A stretch of 64,000 bases of DNA from Enteractinococcus fodinae (GTDB lineage: Bacteria; Actinomycetota; Actinomycetes; Actinomycetales; Micrococcaceae). The stretch spans positions 2,046,001 through 2,110,000 of the forward strand of contig NZ_JAVDYJ010000001.1 of assembly GCF_031458395.1 (NCBI RefSeq), written 5' to 3'. Positions 29,755 to 37,693 of the stretch are shown here, piece by piece; the first letter of the stretch is position 1; each line of letters begins with the position of its first letter. The notes under the pieces were generated by a model. That model was not told where the DNA came from. It worked only from the letters and a program-made list of their open reading frames with translations, and did not search any database. The translations under genes and the position numbers were made by a program.

Positions 29755-32241
29755 TTATACTTTTTTTATTGGCGCATAGCGCAGCAGTAAGCGCTTTTCG
29801 GACTCCGCGAACTGGACGACGGCCACGGCCTTATCTCCGGCCCCCTGGACTCCGGTGACGACACCAGTCCCGAAGGTTTTGTGTTCCACCGTGTCACCGG
29901 CGGCAACTGCAATGACTTCTTTATTCGGGTTCACCTTGGTGCGATTATCGGGTTTGGTCACACGAGCGTTTTCTTGCGCCGGCGTAATCCCTTCGGTTCC
30001 TGCTTTACCGTAATTTTGTGACGCGGTGGAGGCACCCCAGTGCGAGCCGCTGAAGCGTTGCGCGTCCCGGTAGCGGAAGCCACGAACGCCGGTATCTTGG
30101 CCGAAGCCAGCGAGCCCACCGCCAAACCGTGAGGTTGATGGTGAGCCTTTCCCTTCGCGTTCCCACTCAATGAGTTCGGCCGGAATCTCGGCTAGGAATT
30201 GGCTGGCCGGGTTGAACTGGTGTTGGCCCCACATACTGCGTGATTCCGCCCGCGTCACATAGAGGCGTTCTCGGGCACGGGTCAGCCCCACGTATGCGAG
30301 TCGGCGTTCTTCGGCCAGTTCTTTTTCATCAGCCATCGATCGGGCGTGCGGGAAAACGCCGTGTTCCATACCGGTCAAAAAGACCACCGGGAATTCGAGG
30401 CCCTTGGCGGTGTGCAAAGTCATGAGGGTGACTTCTCCCATATGGTCGGCTAGGGCTTGGCCTTCGGCATCCGTGGCATCAGGAAGCTGATCAGCATCGG
30501 CCACCAGTGCGACTTGTTCTAGGAAGTCTCCCAGGGTGCCTTCGGGATTGGTTTTGTCGAATTCTCGCACCACGCCCACCAACTCACCGAGGTTATCCGC
30601 GCGGGATTCGTCTTGGAAATCTTTGGAGTTTCGCAAAGTCTCGAGCATGCCGGTTTGTTCCAGTACAGCTTCCAGCACGGTGGCCACCGACTCGGTTTGA
30701 GCCAATTGGCTGAGATCGTCCAGCATCTGGGTGAACTTATTGACCGCGTTCAGCGAGCGCTTGGCTAACCCACCGGGTGCGTTTTCCGCGTCACGCAAGG
30801 CTGCCATGAATGTTGATTGTTGGCGGGTCTGATGTGCTGCGACGGCACCTTCAGCTCGGTCGCCAATCCCGCGTTTGGGTTCATTAAGAATCCGACGCAA
30901 GTTGACGTCGTCAGCAGGGTTCTCCAAGACGCGCAAGTAGGCCAGCGCGTCTTTGATTTCTTTCCGATCGTAGAAGCGCGTGCCACCCACCACGCGGTAT
31001 GGGATACCCGAAGCGATCAGGCGTTCTTCAATGGACCTCGACTGGGCGTTGGTGCGGTAGAAAATCGCCATGTCGGCTGGACGATAGTTGTGATTATCTA
31101 TCAGATCGTCGATTTTTTCGGTGATCCATTGGGCTTCACGCGATTCAGTTTCCGCTGCGTAGCCGATGATTTTTTCGCCACTGCCAACAGCCGTCCACAG
31201 CCGTTTGACCTCTCGCGATGGATTTTGGGCGATGACTGCGTTGGCTGCATCCAAAATGTTCTGGGTGGAGCGGTAGTTTTGTTCCAGTCGGATGACCGTG
31301 GCATCTGGGTAGTCGTGTTCAAAGTCGACGATATTGCGAATGTCAGCCCCGCGGAAGGCATAGATCGACTGATCTGAGTCGCCGACGACCGTCAATTGTC
31401 CACCCTCAGTTTCGACGCCCGGTGGTTCTCCGGGGGCGCCGGTGAGTTGACGAACCAGCCGGTACTGGGCGTGGTTCGTATCCTGGTATTCGTCGACCAG
31501 CACAAACCTGAATCTGCGCCGGTAGTTATCCAAGATCGCCGGGAAAGCATCGAACATGTGCACCACATTGGCGATGAGGTCATCAAAGTCCATCGCATTC
31601 GCGGTACGCAGCCGGGAAGTATATTCCTTATAAATCTCGGCAACCGCCTGGTTCCAGGGGTCCCCGCCGACGGTGGAGGCGAAAGCCTCATCGTCCACCA
31701 ATTCGTTTTTCAACGATGAGATCTTGTTCCGGATCGCGCGGGGTGCAAAGCGTTTGGGGTCCATGTCGGCGTCTTTGGCGATTTGGGTGATCAGCCGCAG
31801 CGAGTCGGTGGCATCGTAAATCGAGAAATTCGCCTTTAGGTCAATGTGGGGCGCTTCGCGACGCAAGATACGCACGCAGGAGGAGTGGAACGTGGAGATC
31901 CACATCCGTTGAGCTGTCGTGCCAACGAGTTCGCCGATGCGCTCACGCATCTCGGCTGCGGCTTTATTCGTAAACGTGATGGCCAAGAATTCGTGGGGTC
32001 GGGCATCGCCGGTCGCCAGGAGATGGCCGATACGGTGGGTCAACACCCGAGTTTTGCCGGACCCTGCGCCTGCCACGATCAGCAGCGGTCCGCCTCGATG
32101 CACCACGGCTTCGGCTTGGGCATCATTGAGTCCAGCAACCAGTTCCTCCGCAGAAGAACGATGGGGCACAGCTAAAGCGTCGGTCGCTGCTGGGGTGCCA
32201 AAAGCGGGGGCAAAACTGGGCAAAGAAGTCTGGTGGGCCAT
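29755..32241 (-). CDS. pcrA: ATP-dependent DNA helicase PcrA/UvrD
   Basis: A superfamily 1A 3'-5' helicase of nucleotide excision repair and replication-conflict resolution. The 828-residue protein has Walker A in VAGAGSGKTRVLTHR (about 57-71), the Q-motif LNDAQAEAVVH, motif II VDEYQDTNHAQY, motif III VGDSDQSIYAFRGAD, motif IV-V RLEQNYRSTQNIL and TLHTAKGLEFPVVFL, and motif VI VGLTRARERLYV. The C-terminal Tudor-like tail (about 770-828; VEHKTFGTGVV) is where PcrA contacts RNA polymerase. TAGACT lies 8 nt before the ATG, suggesting a leaderless or nearly leaderless message. Confidence 0.97.
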   Translation of the reverse strand: MAHQTSLPSFAPAFGTPAATDALAVPHRSSAEELVAGLNDAQAEAVVHRGGPLLIVAGAGSGKTRVLTHRIGHLLATGDARPHEFLAITFTNKAAAEMRERIGELVGTTAQRMWISTFHSSCVRILRREAPHIDLKANFSIYDATDSLRLITQIAKDADMDPKRFAPRAIRNKISSLKNELVDDEAFASTVGGDPWNQAVAEIYKEYTSRLRTANAMDFDDLIANVVHMFDAFPAILDNYRRRFRFVLVDEYQDTNHAQYRLVRQLTGAPGEPPGVETEGGQLTVVGDSDQSIYAFRGADIRNIVDFEHDYPDATVIRLEQNYRSTQNILDAANAVIAQNPSREVKRLWTAVGSGEKIIGYAAETESREAQWITEKIDDLIDNHNYRPADMAIFYRTNAQSRSIEERLIASGIPYRVVGGTRFYDRKEIKDALAYLRVLENPADDVNLRRILNEPKRGIGDRAEGAVAAHQTRQQSTFMAALRDAENAPGGLAKRSLNAVNKFTQMLDDLSQLAQTESVATVLEAVLEQTGMLETLRNSKDFQDESRADNLGELVGVVREFDKTNPEGTLGDFLEQVALVADADQLPDATDAEGQALADHMGEVTLMTLHTAKGLEFPVVFLTGMEHGVFPHARSMADEKELAEERRLAYVGLTRARERLYVTRAESRSMWGQHQFNPASQFLAEIPAELIEWEREGKGSPSTSRFGGGLAGFGQDTGVRGFRYRDAQRFSGSHWGASTASQNYGKAGTEGITPAQENARVTKPDNRTKVNPNKEVIAVAAGDTVEHKTFGTGVVTGVQGAGDKAVAVVQFAESEKRLLLRYAPIKKV

Positions 32242-32409
32242 GATGTATCAGTCTAACCGCTGGGGCTGGTTATACCGGTGCCTGTTCGCCGGCTGTGGAG
32301 AACACCAAAACCGGCCCGGGCCAGAACTCCACTAAGATGGCAGGTAGTTTCAGCCCCCTTGCCCTTGGCCGTAGACCAAGGCGGGTATGTACACACTGCC
32401 GGAGGACGC

Positions 32410-33078
32410 GTGGCCAGAAGAAGAGCGAAAGATTACCAACAGCAGCAGCCCGATAACCGTAAACAGAAACCCGAGCGTCCACGGCTGACGAAAGCCCAAA
32501 TCAAAGAAGATATCCACCGGGCCAACCGCCAAGAAGGTAGTCCCGGCATCTTGGTGTTTGCGGTGTTGGCCGTGACAGCGTTCATCGCGTTTTACTACCA
32601 CATTTTGGCGCTTCAGGGCATGGAACAGCTCACCGGTGGGGTCTCAATGTTGGACCATCGCCTTGGCGGTTTTGATGTCGCAGACGTGGAACAACTGTCG
32701 GGACGAATGGATGAGGCTGCGATGGGCCAATATAACTTCGTGCATATTACCGCCGGGCGAATTTTCCCGATCATGATGGCACTCAGTGTCATCGTGGTTG
32801 CGGTGTGGACCTTGCGTTCCAAGCTTGCTAAATGGATAGCCGCGATCGTTGGCGTTGGATACGCTGCCTTGGAGATCTGGGCTGCCATCACCCGCGAGAC
32901 AGCTCTACTCGACACCACCGAAGCTAATGTCGCCCTAGCGTCCTCGCTGACCATCGCTCAGTGGTTGATCCTGACGTTTTTAGTAATTGGCATTGTGGTG
33001 ATGCTGATTCTGAAGTTCATCGGCAGAAACAGTCCCGGTCTGGAGACTTCCCTCGACCCTGACCGCGAGATCCCCTAA
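32410..33078 (+). CDS. Membrane protein, unknown function
   Basis: This 222-residue protein starts with a basic, Gln-rich tail (ARRRAKDYQQQQ) and has four membrane segments (about 48-70, 115-135, 140-165 and 180-205), with a soluble loop between the first two (residues 70-110). The GTG start at 32410 is preceded by GGAGG; longer in-frame upstream extensions lack similarity. It does not match a family I know. It is divergent from pcrA and followed by tRNA-Arg. Confidence 0.72.
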   Translation: MARRRAKDYQQQQPDNRKQKPERPRLTKAQIKEDIHRANRQEGSPGILVFAVLAVTAFIAFYYHILALQGMEQLTGGVSMLDHRLGGFDVADVEQLSGRMDEAAMGQYNFVHITAGRIFPIMMALSVIVVAVWTLRSKLAKWIAAIVGVGYAALEIWAAITRETALLDTTEANVALASSLTIAQWLILTFLVIGIVVMLILKFIGRNSPGLETSLDPDREIP

Positions 33079-33116
33079 TATCGCTGATGGCAGGCTGGAA
33101 GAACGGTGGTCACTTT

Positions 33117-33167
33117 TTGGCCACGTCGGTCACAGCCTGCTAGGCTAACTTCGTTGCAATAGCAACG
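33117..33167 (+). promoter_or_regulatory. tRNA-Arg promoter and leader hairpin
   Basis: TTGGCC (33117-33122), 18 bp, then TAGGCT (33141-33146) resembles a sigma-70-type promoter. Transcription would start near 33153, where CGTTGC-AATA-GCAACG (33152-33167) forms a hairpin immediately before the tRNA. Confidence 0.4.
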
Positions 33168-33169
33168 AT

Positions 33170-33243
33170 GCCTCCGTAGCTCAGTAGGATAGAGCATCCC
33201 TCTCCTAAAGGGAAGGTCGTCGGTTCGATTCCGGCCGGGGGCA
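33170..33243 (+). tRNA. tRNA-Arg (anticodon CCT)
   Basis: The 74-nt cloverleaf folds with acceptor GCCTCCG/CGGGGGC, D arm GCTC-GAGC, anticodon stem TCCCT/AGGGA with loop CTCCTAA (anticodon CCT, reading AGG), and T arm GTCGG-TTCGATT-CCGGC. The CCA end is not encoded: A73 is followed by CAAC. Confidence 0.95.
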
Positions 33244-33487
33244 CAACTTCCGCATTCGCCGACGAATCACAGTTCTGCCGAGACGTGGCTGAGATCTCAG
33301 CGTATATGCGCCGATGAGAGACGCAGCGCTCGCGCCCGGGACCATGCATTAATCGTTCCTACCAGATGACGATCGGTTCCGGAATCGATCGACCTGAAGC
33401 TACACTGGCCTCGAAAGCGTTGGTATAACAAGCCGGAGGCATCCCACAGGCAACGAACCGGTGCGATCCCACAGGAACGAGGCTACT

Positions 33488-34435
33488 GTGACTGATCGAA
33501 TCTTAGGGACTGACGGTGCAGTCATGTCTCGTGCTCAGCCACCTCAGACACGTTCTGGAGACACCCGCGACGGTGGCCGCCGACTCCCCCGTGGCCGATA
33601 CCGCGTGGGCAAGCTGCTCGGACATGGTGGATTGGCAGAGGTCTATCTCGCCGACGATACGGTCCTGGATCGCCAGGTCGCCGTCAAGGTCTTACGCGCT
33701 GAAAGACTCAACGAGCCCGGCATGGTTGAGAGGTTTCAGCAAGAAGCCGAGACGATTGCGGGTCTCGACCACCCCGGCATCGTGTCTGTACTGGCCGGCG
33801 GTGACAATTTCGTCACCGACCCGCAAAGTGACCTCGCGGGGCGTCCCTACATCGTGATGGAGTACTTGGACGGGGCCACCTTGCAAGCACGGCTCAACGA
33901 GCAGACCAGCGCTCCGGCAGGGCTCAGCGTCGATGAGGCCTTACGCATTATGTCCCAGGTTTTGGCATCGTTGGCTTACGGGCACGGCCAAGGCGTCGTG
34001 CACGGAGACGTGACAGCCACGAACGTTATGCTCACGACCACCGGGCTTGTGAAGTTAATCGACTTTGGTAGTAGCGCTCAGGTGGTGACCGAAAAGGGCG
34101 CTACGATGCCGCTGGCTCACGATGCTACTCTGCGCTACGTCCCGCCAGAGCGCGCGCAGGGAGAACTGTTTGATGCACGAGCAGATCTGTATTCTGCTGG
34201 ATGCCTGCTCTATGAGCTGCTCACCGGACGCACCCCCTTTGCTGGACCGTCACCGGTCGACTTGGCGCACCAGCATGTGCATCAACAACCCGAACCCCCG
34301 TCCACGTATTGTCAGCAGATTGACCCCGAACTTGACGCCGTCGTCTTGCGTTCACTAGCGAAGTCCCCCGAAGCACGCCACCAAAGCGCCCAAGATTTTC
34401 TCAACGAGCTGTGCGCCACGCGTTATGCCCGATAG
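33488..34435 (+). CDS. Serine/threonine protein kinase, soluble, with HGD catalytic loop
   Basis: The 315-residue protein is a PknB-like kinase domain (about 36-310): glycine loop GHGGLAEV (45-52), catalytic Lys67 in VAVKVLR, the catalytic loop HGDVTATN (172-179), DFG (192-194) and the PPERAQ/LYSAGCLLYELLTGRTPF region. The usual HRD is HGD, so the arginine that reads activation-loop phosphorylation is absent, suggesting regulation different from PknA/B. No membrane segment or PASTA domain follows; most actinobacterial kinases of this type are membrane-anchored. The GTG start at 33488 has GAGG 5 nt upstream; ATG 33524 is a shorter alternative. It precedes dps; no kinase partner is adjacent. 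Confidence 0.9.
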   Translation: MTDRILGTDGAVMSRAQPPQTRSGDTRDGGRRLPRGRYRVGKLLGHGGLAEVYLADDTVLDRQVAVKVLRAERLNEPGMVERFQQEAETIAGLDHPGIVSVLAGGDNFVTDPQSDLAGRPYIVMEYLDGATLQARLNEQTSAPAGLSVDEALRIMSQVLASLAYGHGQGVVHGDVTATNVMLTTTGLVKLIDFGSSAQVVTEKGATMPLAHDATLRYVPPERAQGELFDARADLYSAGCLLYELLTGRTPFAGPSPVDLAHQHVHQQPEPPSTYCQQIDPELDAVVLRSLAKSPEARHQSAQDFLNELCATRYAR

Positions 34436-34445
34436 CACATATAGC

Positions 34446-34467
34446 TCCCTGAAAGCCTGTCAGGGGA
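34446..34467 (+). terminator. Weak hairpin after the kinase gene
   Basis: TCCCTGA (34446-34452) and TCAGGGGA (34460-34467) form a short stem 11 bp after the kinase stop codon; no T-run follows. It may end the kinase transcript. Confidence 0.4.
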
Positions 34468-34552
34468 CCTTGTGGCTGGCCGTGGATTCGACCGGACTCG
34501 TTCAAGAGGTCTTGCGGCGATAACAGAAAACCTATTGAGTAGATATAGAGAA

Positions 34553-34574
34553 CTCGGGCATACCCCTGCCCGAG
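34553..34574 (+). promoter_or_regulatory. Hairpin in dps leader
   Basis: CTCGGGCA (34553-34560) and TGCCCGAG (34567-34574) form a perfect 8-bp stem 45 nt before the dps start. TATAGA just upstream may be a -10 box, so the hairpin would be near the 5' end of the message, where it could stabilise it. Confidence 0.4.
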
Positions 34575-34619
34575 CCCTGCAACGCGACACCTCCGTTGTA
34601 CGCATCAGAAAGGTGACTC

Positions 34620-35138
34620 ATGACTGAAAATTACGCAGACTACACCGCACCAGGCATCGACATGGAAGACGGCCATCGGGTAACCGAGATCCTTCAGACC
34701 CGTCTTCATGCGCTCAATGATCTTCACCTCACCCTGAAGCACGCCCACTGGAATGTTGTGGGACCAGAATTTATTTCGGTCCATGAAATGCTCGATCCGC
34801 AGGTGACCGAAGTCCGCAACTGGGCCGATACTGTCGCCGAACGTATCGCAACCATGGGCGTTTCTCCCAAAGGCACACCCGGATCTATCGTTACCGGACG
34901 CACTTGGGACGACTACCCGCTAAACCGTGCCTCAAGCCTAGCGCACATTACTGCCCTGAACCAGGTGTACACCGATGTCATTAAGGACTTCCGCACAGCG
35001 ATTGCTGAGACCGGGAAAGTCGACCCGATCTCTGAAGATGTCCTGATCGAGGTAACGCGCGGCTTGGAACTGTTCCAGTGGTTCCTGCGCTCCTTTATCA
35101 CCAAGTCGGATGGCTCATTAGACCCCGTCTCCGAATAA
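34620..35138 (+). CDS. dps: Dps-family DNA-binding ferritin-like protein
   Basis: Dps assembles a 12-mer that oxidises and stores iron with H2O2 and coats DNA in starvation or stress. The 172-residue protein shows the ferroxidase signature: HLTLKHAHWNVVG (His ligand), FISVHEMLDPQVTEVRNWADTVAERI, and the conserved Asp/Glu residues. The ATG follows AGAAAGGTGACTC. It is monocistronic, with its own terminator at 35168-35209. With fur-katA and the ferritin-VIT transporter it makes an iron/peroxide theme in the window. Confidence 0.95.
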   Translation: MTENYADYTAPGIDMEDGHRVTEILQTRLHALNDLHLTLKHAHWNVVGPEFISVHEMLDPQVTEVRNWADTVAERIATMGVSPKGTPGSIVTGRTWDDYPLNRASSLAHITALNQVYTDVIKDFRTAIAETGKVDPISEDVLIEVTRGLELFQWFLRSFITKSDGSLDPVSE

Positions 35139-35167
35139 CAAGAACATAGCACCGCGCAGGTGCTCTT

Positions 35168-35216
35168 GCTCCCTGAAGATTGCCGCAACCATGGCAATGT
35201 TCAGGGAGCTTCTTCT
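35168..35216 (+). terminator. Intrinsic terminator of dps
   Basis: GCTCCCTGAA (35168-35177) pairs with TTCAGGGAGC (35200-35209); an inner TTGCC/GGCAA stem adds to it; TTCTTCTTG follows. The stop codon of the convergent GlxA gene lies within the right arm, so the hairpin serves both strands. Confidence 0.85.
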
Positions 35217-36187
35217 TGTCCGCTGCGCTGTTGCGATGAATTCAACGTGGTGCCGAAGCGCTGCCGAAACGCTGTTGGTGTGGTGCCTAATTGCCGCGCA
35301 AAGGCGTGCCGCAGTGTTTCATCGGTGCCAAACCCGCACCGCAATGCCACCTCGGTGATCGGATGCCCTTCGAGAATGAGGTTGCGTGCCGCATCTACGC
35401 GTACCTTTTCTACCCACTGAGAGGGGCTCACGCCCACTGCAGCCTGAAACAACCGGCTGAGGTGCCGGGTGCTCACCCCGATCGCTGCGGCCATCGAAGA
35501 GACCGTGTGGGGTGCTGCCGGATTCGCCACGACCGTATCCATCAGGCGCCGCAATGACTGTGGCGAGTCCACCGGGCCGGTCAACGCCGACGAAAACTGG
35601 CTTTGCCCACCCGGTCGCTGCATAAACATCACCAACTCGCGGGCCACCTCACGGGCAATATCAGCACCCAGGTCGTGTTCCACAAGCGCCAGAGCCAGAT
35701 CAATCCCCGCAGTAATCCCGGCAGAGGTAAAGTACCGCCCATCCTGAATGTGCAAGATGTCGGGCTCGACCCTGATGCGCGGATACCAGCGGGCCAGCAG
35801 ATGGGTGTGGCGCCAATGCGTGGTCGCTCTACGACCGTCAAGATACCCTAAACCAGCTAATACAAATGCACCGGTACACACCGACGCGACCCGCTGGGCC
35901 CCATCGCTGAGCTGCCGGGCGGTAGCTAACAAGACCGAATCCAAGTTCTGTTGCACCAGCTGCGGCCCACCGGCGATGATCACCGTGTCGTAGGCGGTCG
36001 TACCGTCGGCCGCGTGAGTATCTGCCAGCGTCACACCCGAAGCAGTGCGCACGGTTCCCCCGCTGCGTGAAACCAGGTCGACAACATAGTGCTGCCCGCC
36101 GGGATCGGCATGATGCAACACATCCACGGGACCACTGACATCCAAAAGTGTTACCCCGTCGAAGACAAGGATTCCTACGCGCCGCAT
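35201..36187 (-). CDS. GlxA-type regulator: DJ-1/PfpI domain plus AraC HTH
   Basis: The 328-residue protein joins an N-terminal DJ-1/PfpI (amidase-like) domain (about 1-185; VGILVFDGVTLLDVSGPVDV and the nucleophile elbow VASVCTGAFVLAGLG with Cys near residue 105) to a C-terminal pair of AraC helix-turn-helix motifs (about 215-320; GVSTRHLSRLFQAAVGVSPSQWV and LRCGFGTDETLRHAFARQLG). Such regulators usually control a neighbouring small-molecule operon. The gene is divergent from an HD-domain gene 97 bp away, its probable target. Confidence 0.93.
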   Translation of the reverse strand: MRRVGILVFDGVTLLDVSGPVDVLHHADPGGQHYVVDLVSRSGGTVRTASGVTLADTHAADGTTAYDTVIIAGGPQLVQQNLDSVLLATARQLSDGAQRVASVCTGAFVLAGLGYLDGRRATTHWRHTHLLARWYPRIRVEPDILHIQDGRYFTSAGITAGIDLALALVEHDLGADIAREVARELVMFMQRPGGQSQFSSALTGPVDSPQSLRRLMDTVVANPAAPHTVSSMAAAIGVSTRHLSRLFQAAVGVSPSQWVEKVRVDAARNLILEGHPITEVALRCGFGTDETLRHAFARQLGTTPTAFRQRFGTTLNSSQQRSGQEEAP

Positions 36188-36283
36188 GATGTCCGATTCC
36201 TTTGGTTGATGGACTGAAAAGACATGGCTTTAGTGTAGCGTGCCTGGCAGCATGACAAGAGAACCCACTAGGAAAGGAAATAT

Positions 36284-36922
36284 ATGGCTGAAGTTATTGC
36301 AGGTGTCACCATTCCAGATAGCAAGATGGCCCAGGATGCCACCGACCTGGTCCGTGACGTTGCCGATGAGCTGATCTATCACCACTCTCGCCGGGTGTTC
36401 CTGTTTGCCTCACTGCGGGGCCAAGAACAGCAACTCAACTATGATCCCGAACTGGTCTATATCGGGGCGATGTTCCACGATCTCGGGCTCACCGATAAGT
36501 ACCGGACCACCGACCAGCGTTTCGAAATCGACGCCGCCAACGTGGCACGCGATTTTCTCAGAGAATATGACGTCACCGGCGAGGCCGGGGACAAAGTGTG
36601 GAACGCGATCGCGCTGCACACTACACCAGAGATTCCACTGCATATGGATCCCGAAGTAGCTCTGGTGACCCGCGGGGTCGAGCTCGATGTTTTAGGTATC
36701 GGCTATGACGCGATCAATGACGAGCAGCGAGCAGAAGTGGTCTCGGCTCATCCACGCCCGGACTTTAAGAATAGAATCCTGGCGGCCTTTACTGATGGGT
36801 TGAAAGATCGTCCCGAGACGACCTTCGGCAACGTCAAGGCAGATGTATTAGAACATTTCTTACCCGGCTTTGAGCGCGGTGACTTTGTCGAAGTCATCCG
36901 CAAGAATGCTTGGTCCGAATAA
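36284..36922 (+). CDS. HD-domain metal-dependent hydrolase (cyanamide hydratase-like group)
   Basis: This 212-residue protein has an HD fold: His in HHSRRVFLFA, the His-Asp dyad in AMFHDLGLTDKYR, and the later His in ALHTTPEI coordinate the metal. Overall layout resembles the small HD proteins that include cyanamide hydratase; a nucleotidase or phosphodiesterase role is equally possible. AAGGAAATAT precedes its ATG. It is divergent from the GlxA-type regulator, whose DJ-1/AraC architecture often controls catabolism of one compound; so the pair may be a sensor-enzyme unit. A strong terminator follows. Confidence 0.82.
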   Translation: MAEVIAGVTIPDSKMAQDATDLVRDVADELIYHHSRRVFLFASLRGQEQQLNYDPELVYIGAMFHDLGLTDKYRTTDQRFEIDAANVARDFLREYDVTGEAGDKVWNAIALHTTPEIPLHMDPEVALVTRGVELDVLGIGYDAINDEQRAEVVSAHPRPDFKNRILAAFTDGLKDRPETTFGNVKADVLEHFLPGFERGDFVEVIRKNAWSE

Positions 36923-36945
36923 CAGCTTTCGCTTTCTTGCTCACG

Positions 36946-36980
36946 CAGTGGCCGTCGTCCTCACAGGGCGGCGGCCACTG
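36946..36980. terminator. Bidirectional terminator between HD and methyltransferase genes
   Basis: A 15-bp stem (36946-36960 with 36966-36980, two G-U pairs) closes the loop TCACA. It lies between converging genes; there is no T-run on either side. Confidence 0.75.
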
Positions 36981-36994
36981 GCGTGGTGACTGAC

Positions 36995-37672
36995 CTAGCT
37001 GCCGGTGGCTTGGTGCGCTCCTGTGCGCCGCGCCAAGACCACGGTGTCGTCTAGGGTCACCTGTTGCCCCTCGGGGCCGGTGGCCTGGCGCGACTGGGTT
37101 GTCGCGACTTCGACCCTCCACTCAGTGGGGTCCAGGGCCAGAAGCTCAAGTTCGGTCTCGGGTGTGGTGGGTTCATGTTTATGCTGGGCGTGGTCATCAT
37201 CTGCTGGCTGGGAGGTGGCCCACGGTGGGAAAGTCGCATGCGAAACCACCAGCAAGAAACCGCCGAGTGCCACGTGTGCTGTGGCCGTGTGCAGTGCTGC
37301 ACCCCGGTCAAAAGTCCCCTGGGACTGCAAGAAGGCCGCTGTTACCAGGTCGAAGCGCTGCGCTGATTCCCAGGTGGTCACATCTGCCACAACGAAGCTG
37401 GCCTGGTTCTGGTCGAGGCCACGTTCGTGGGCTGCTTCGGTGGCCCGTTGGATCGCAACATGAGAGATATCCACTCCGGTTGCCTGCCAGCCATGCTCTG
37501 CCAGCCAGATGACGTCGGCACCTTCCCCACAGCCCAAATCGAGTGCGGTCCCCGGGTGCAGCGGCTCCACCATGGTTGCTACCGCGGCATTGACCGCACC
37601 AGACCACAGTCGATCCGTGGTTTGATACCGCTGGTCCCACTCGTGGGCCGATTGTTGCGATGCGTCTTCCAC
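36995..37672 (-). CDS. Class I SAM-dependent methyltransferase
   Basis: The 225-residue protein has motif I LDLGCGEGADVIWLAEHG near residue 42-59, motif II TGVDISHVAI and a post-motif FVVADVTTW, typical of small-molecule methyltransferases (TehB/UbiE-like fold). Substrate-determining regions are not recognisable. It starts 21 bp after the stop of the ABC exporter gene on the same strand, so it probably belongs to that transcript. An exporter-methyltransferase pair could detoxify a compound, but this is conjecture. Confidence 0.87.
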   Translation of the reverse strand: MEDASQQSAHEWDQRYQTTDRLWSGAVNAAVATMVEPLHPGTALDLGCGEGADVIWLAEHGWQATGVDISHVAIQRATEAAHERGLDQNQASFVVADVTTWESAQRFDLVTAAFLQSQGTFDRGAALHTATAHVALGGFLLVVSHATFPPWATSQPADDDHAQHKHEPTTPETELELLALDPTEWRVEVATTQSRQATGPEGQQVTLDDTVVLARRTGAHQATGS

Positions 37673-37693
37673 GCTGCACCTCCTGGGCTCAAG

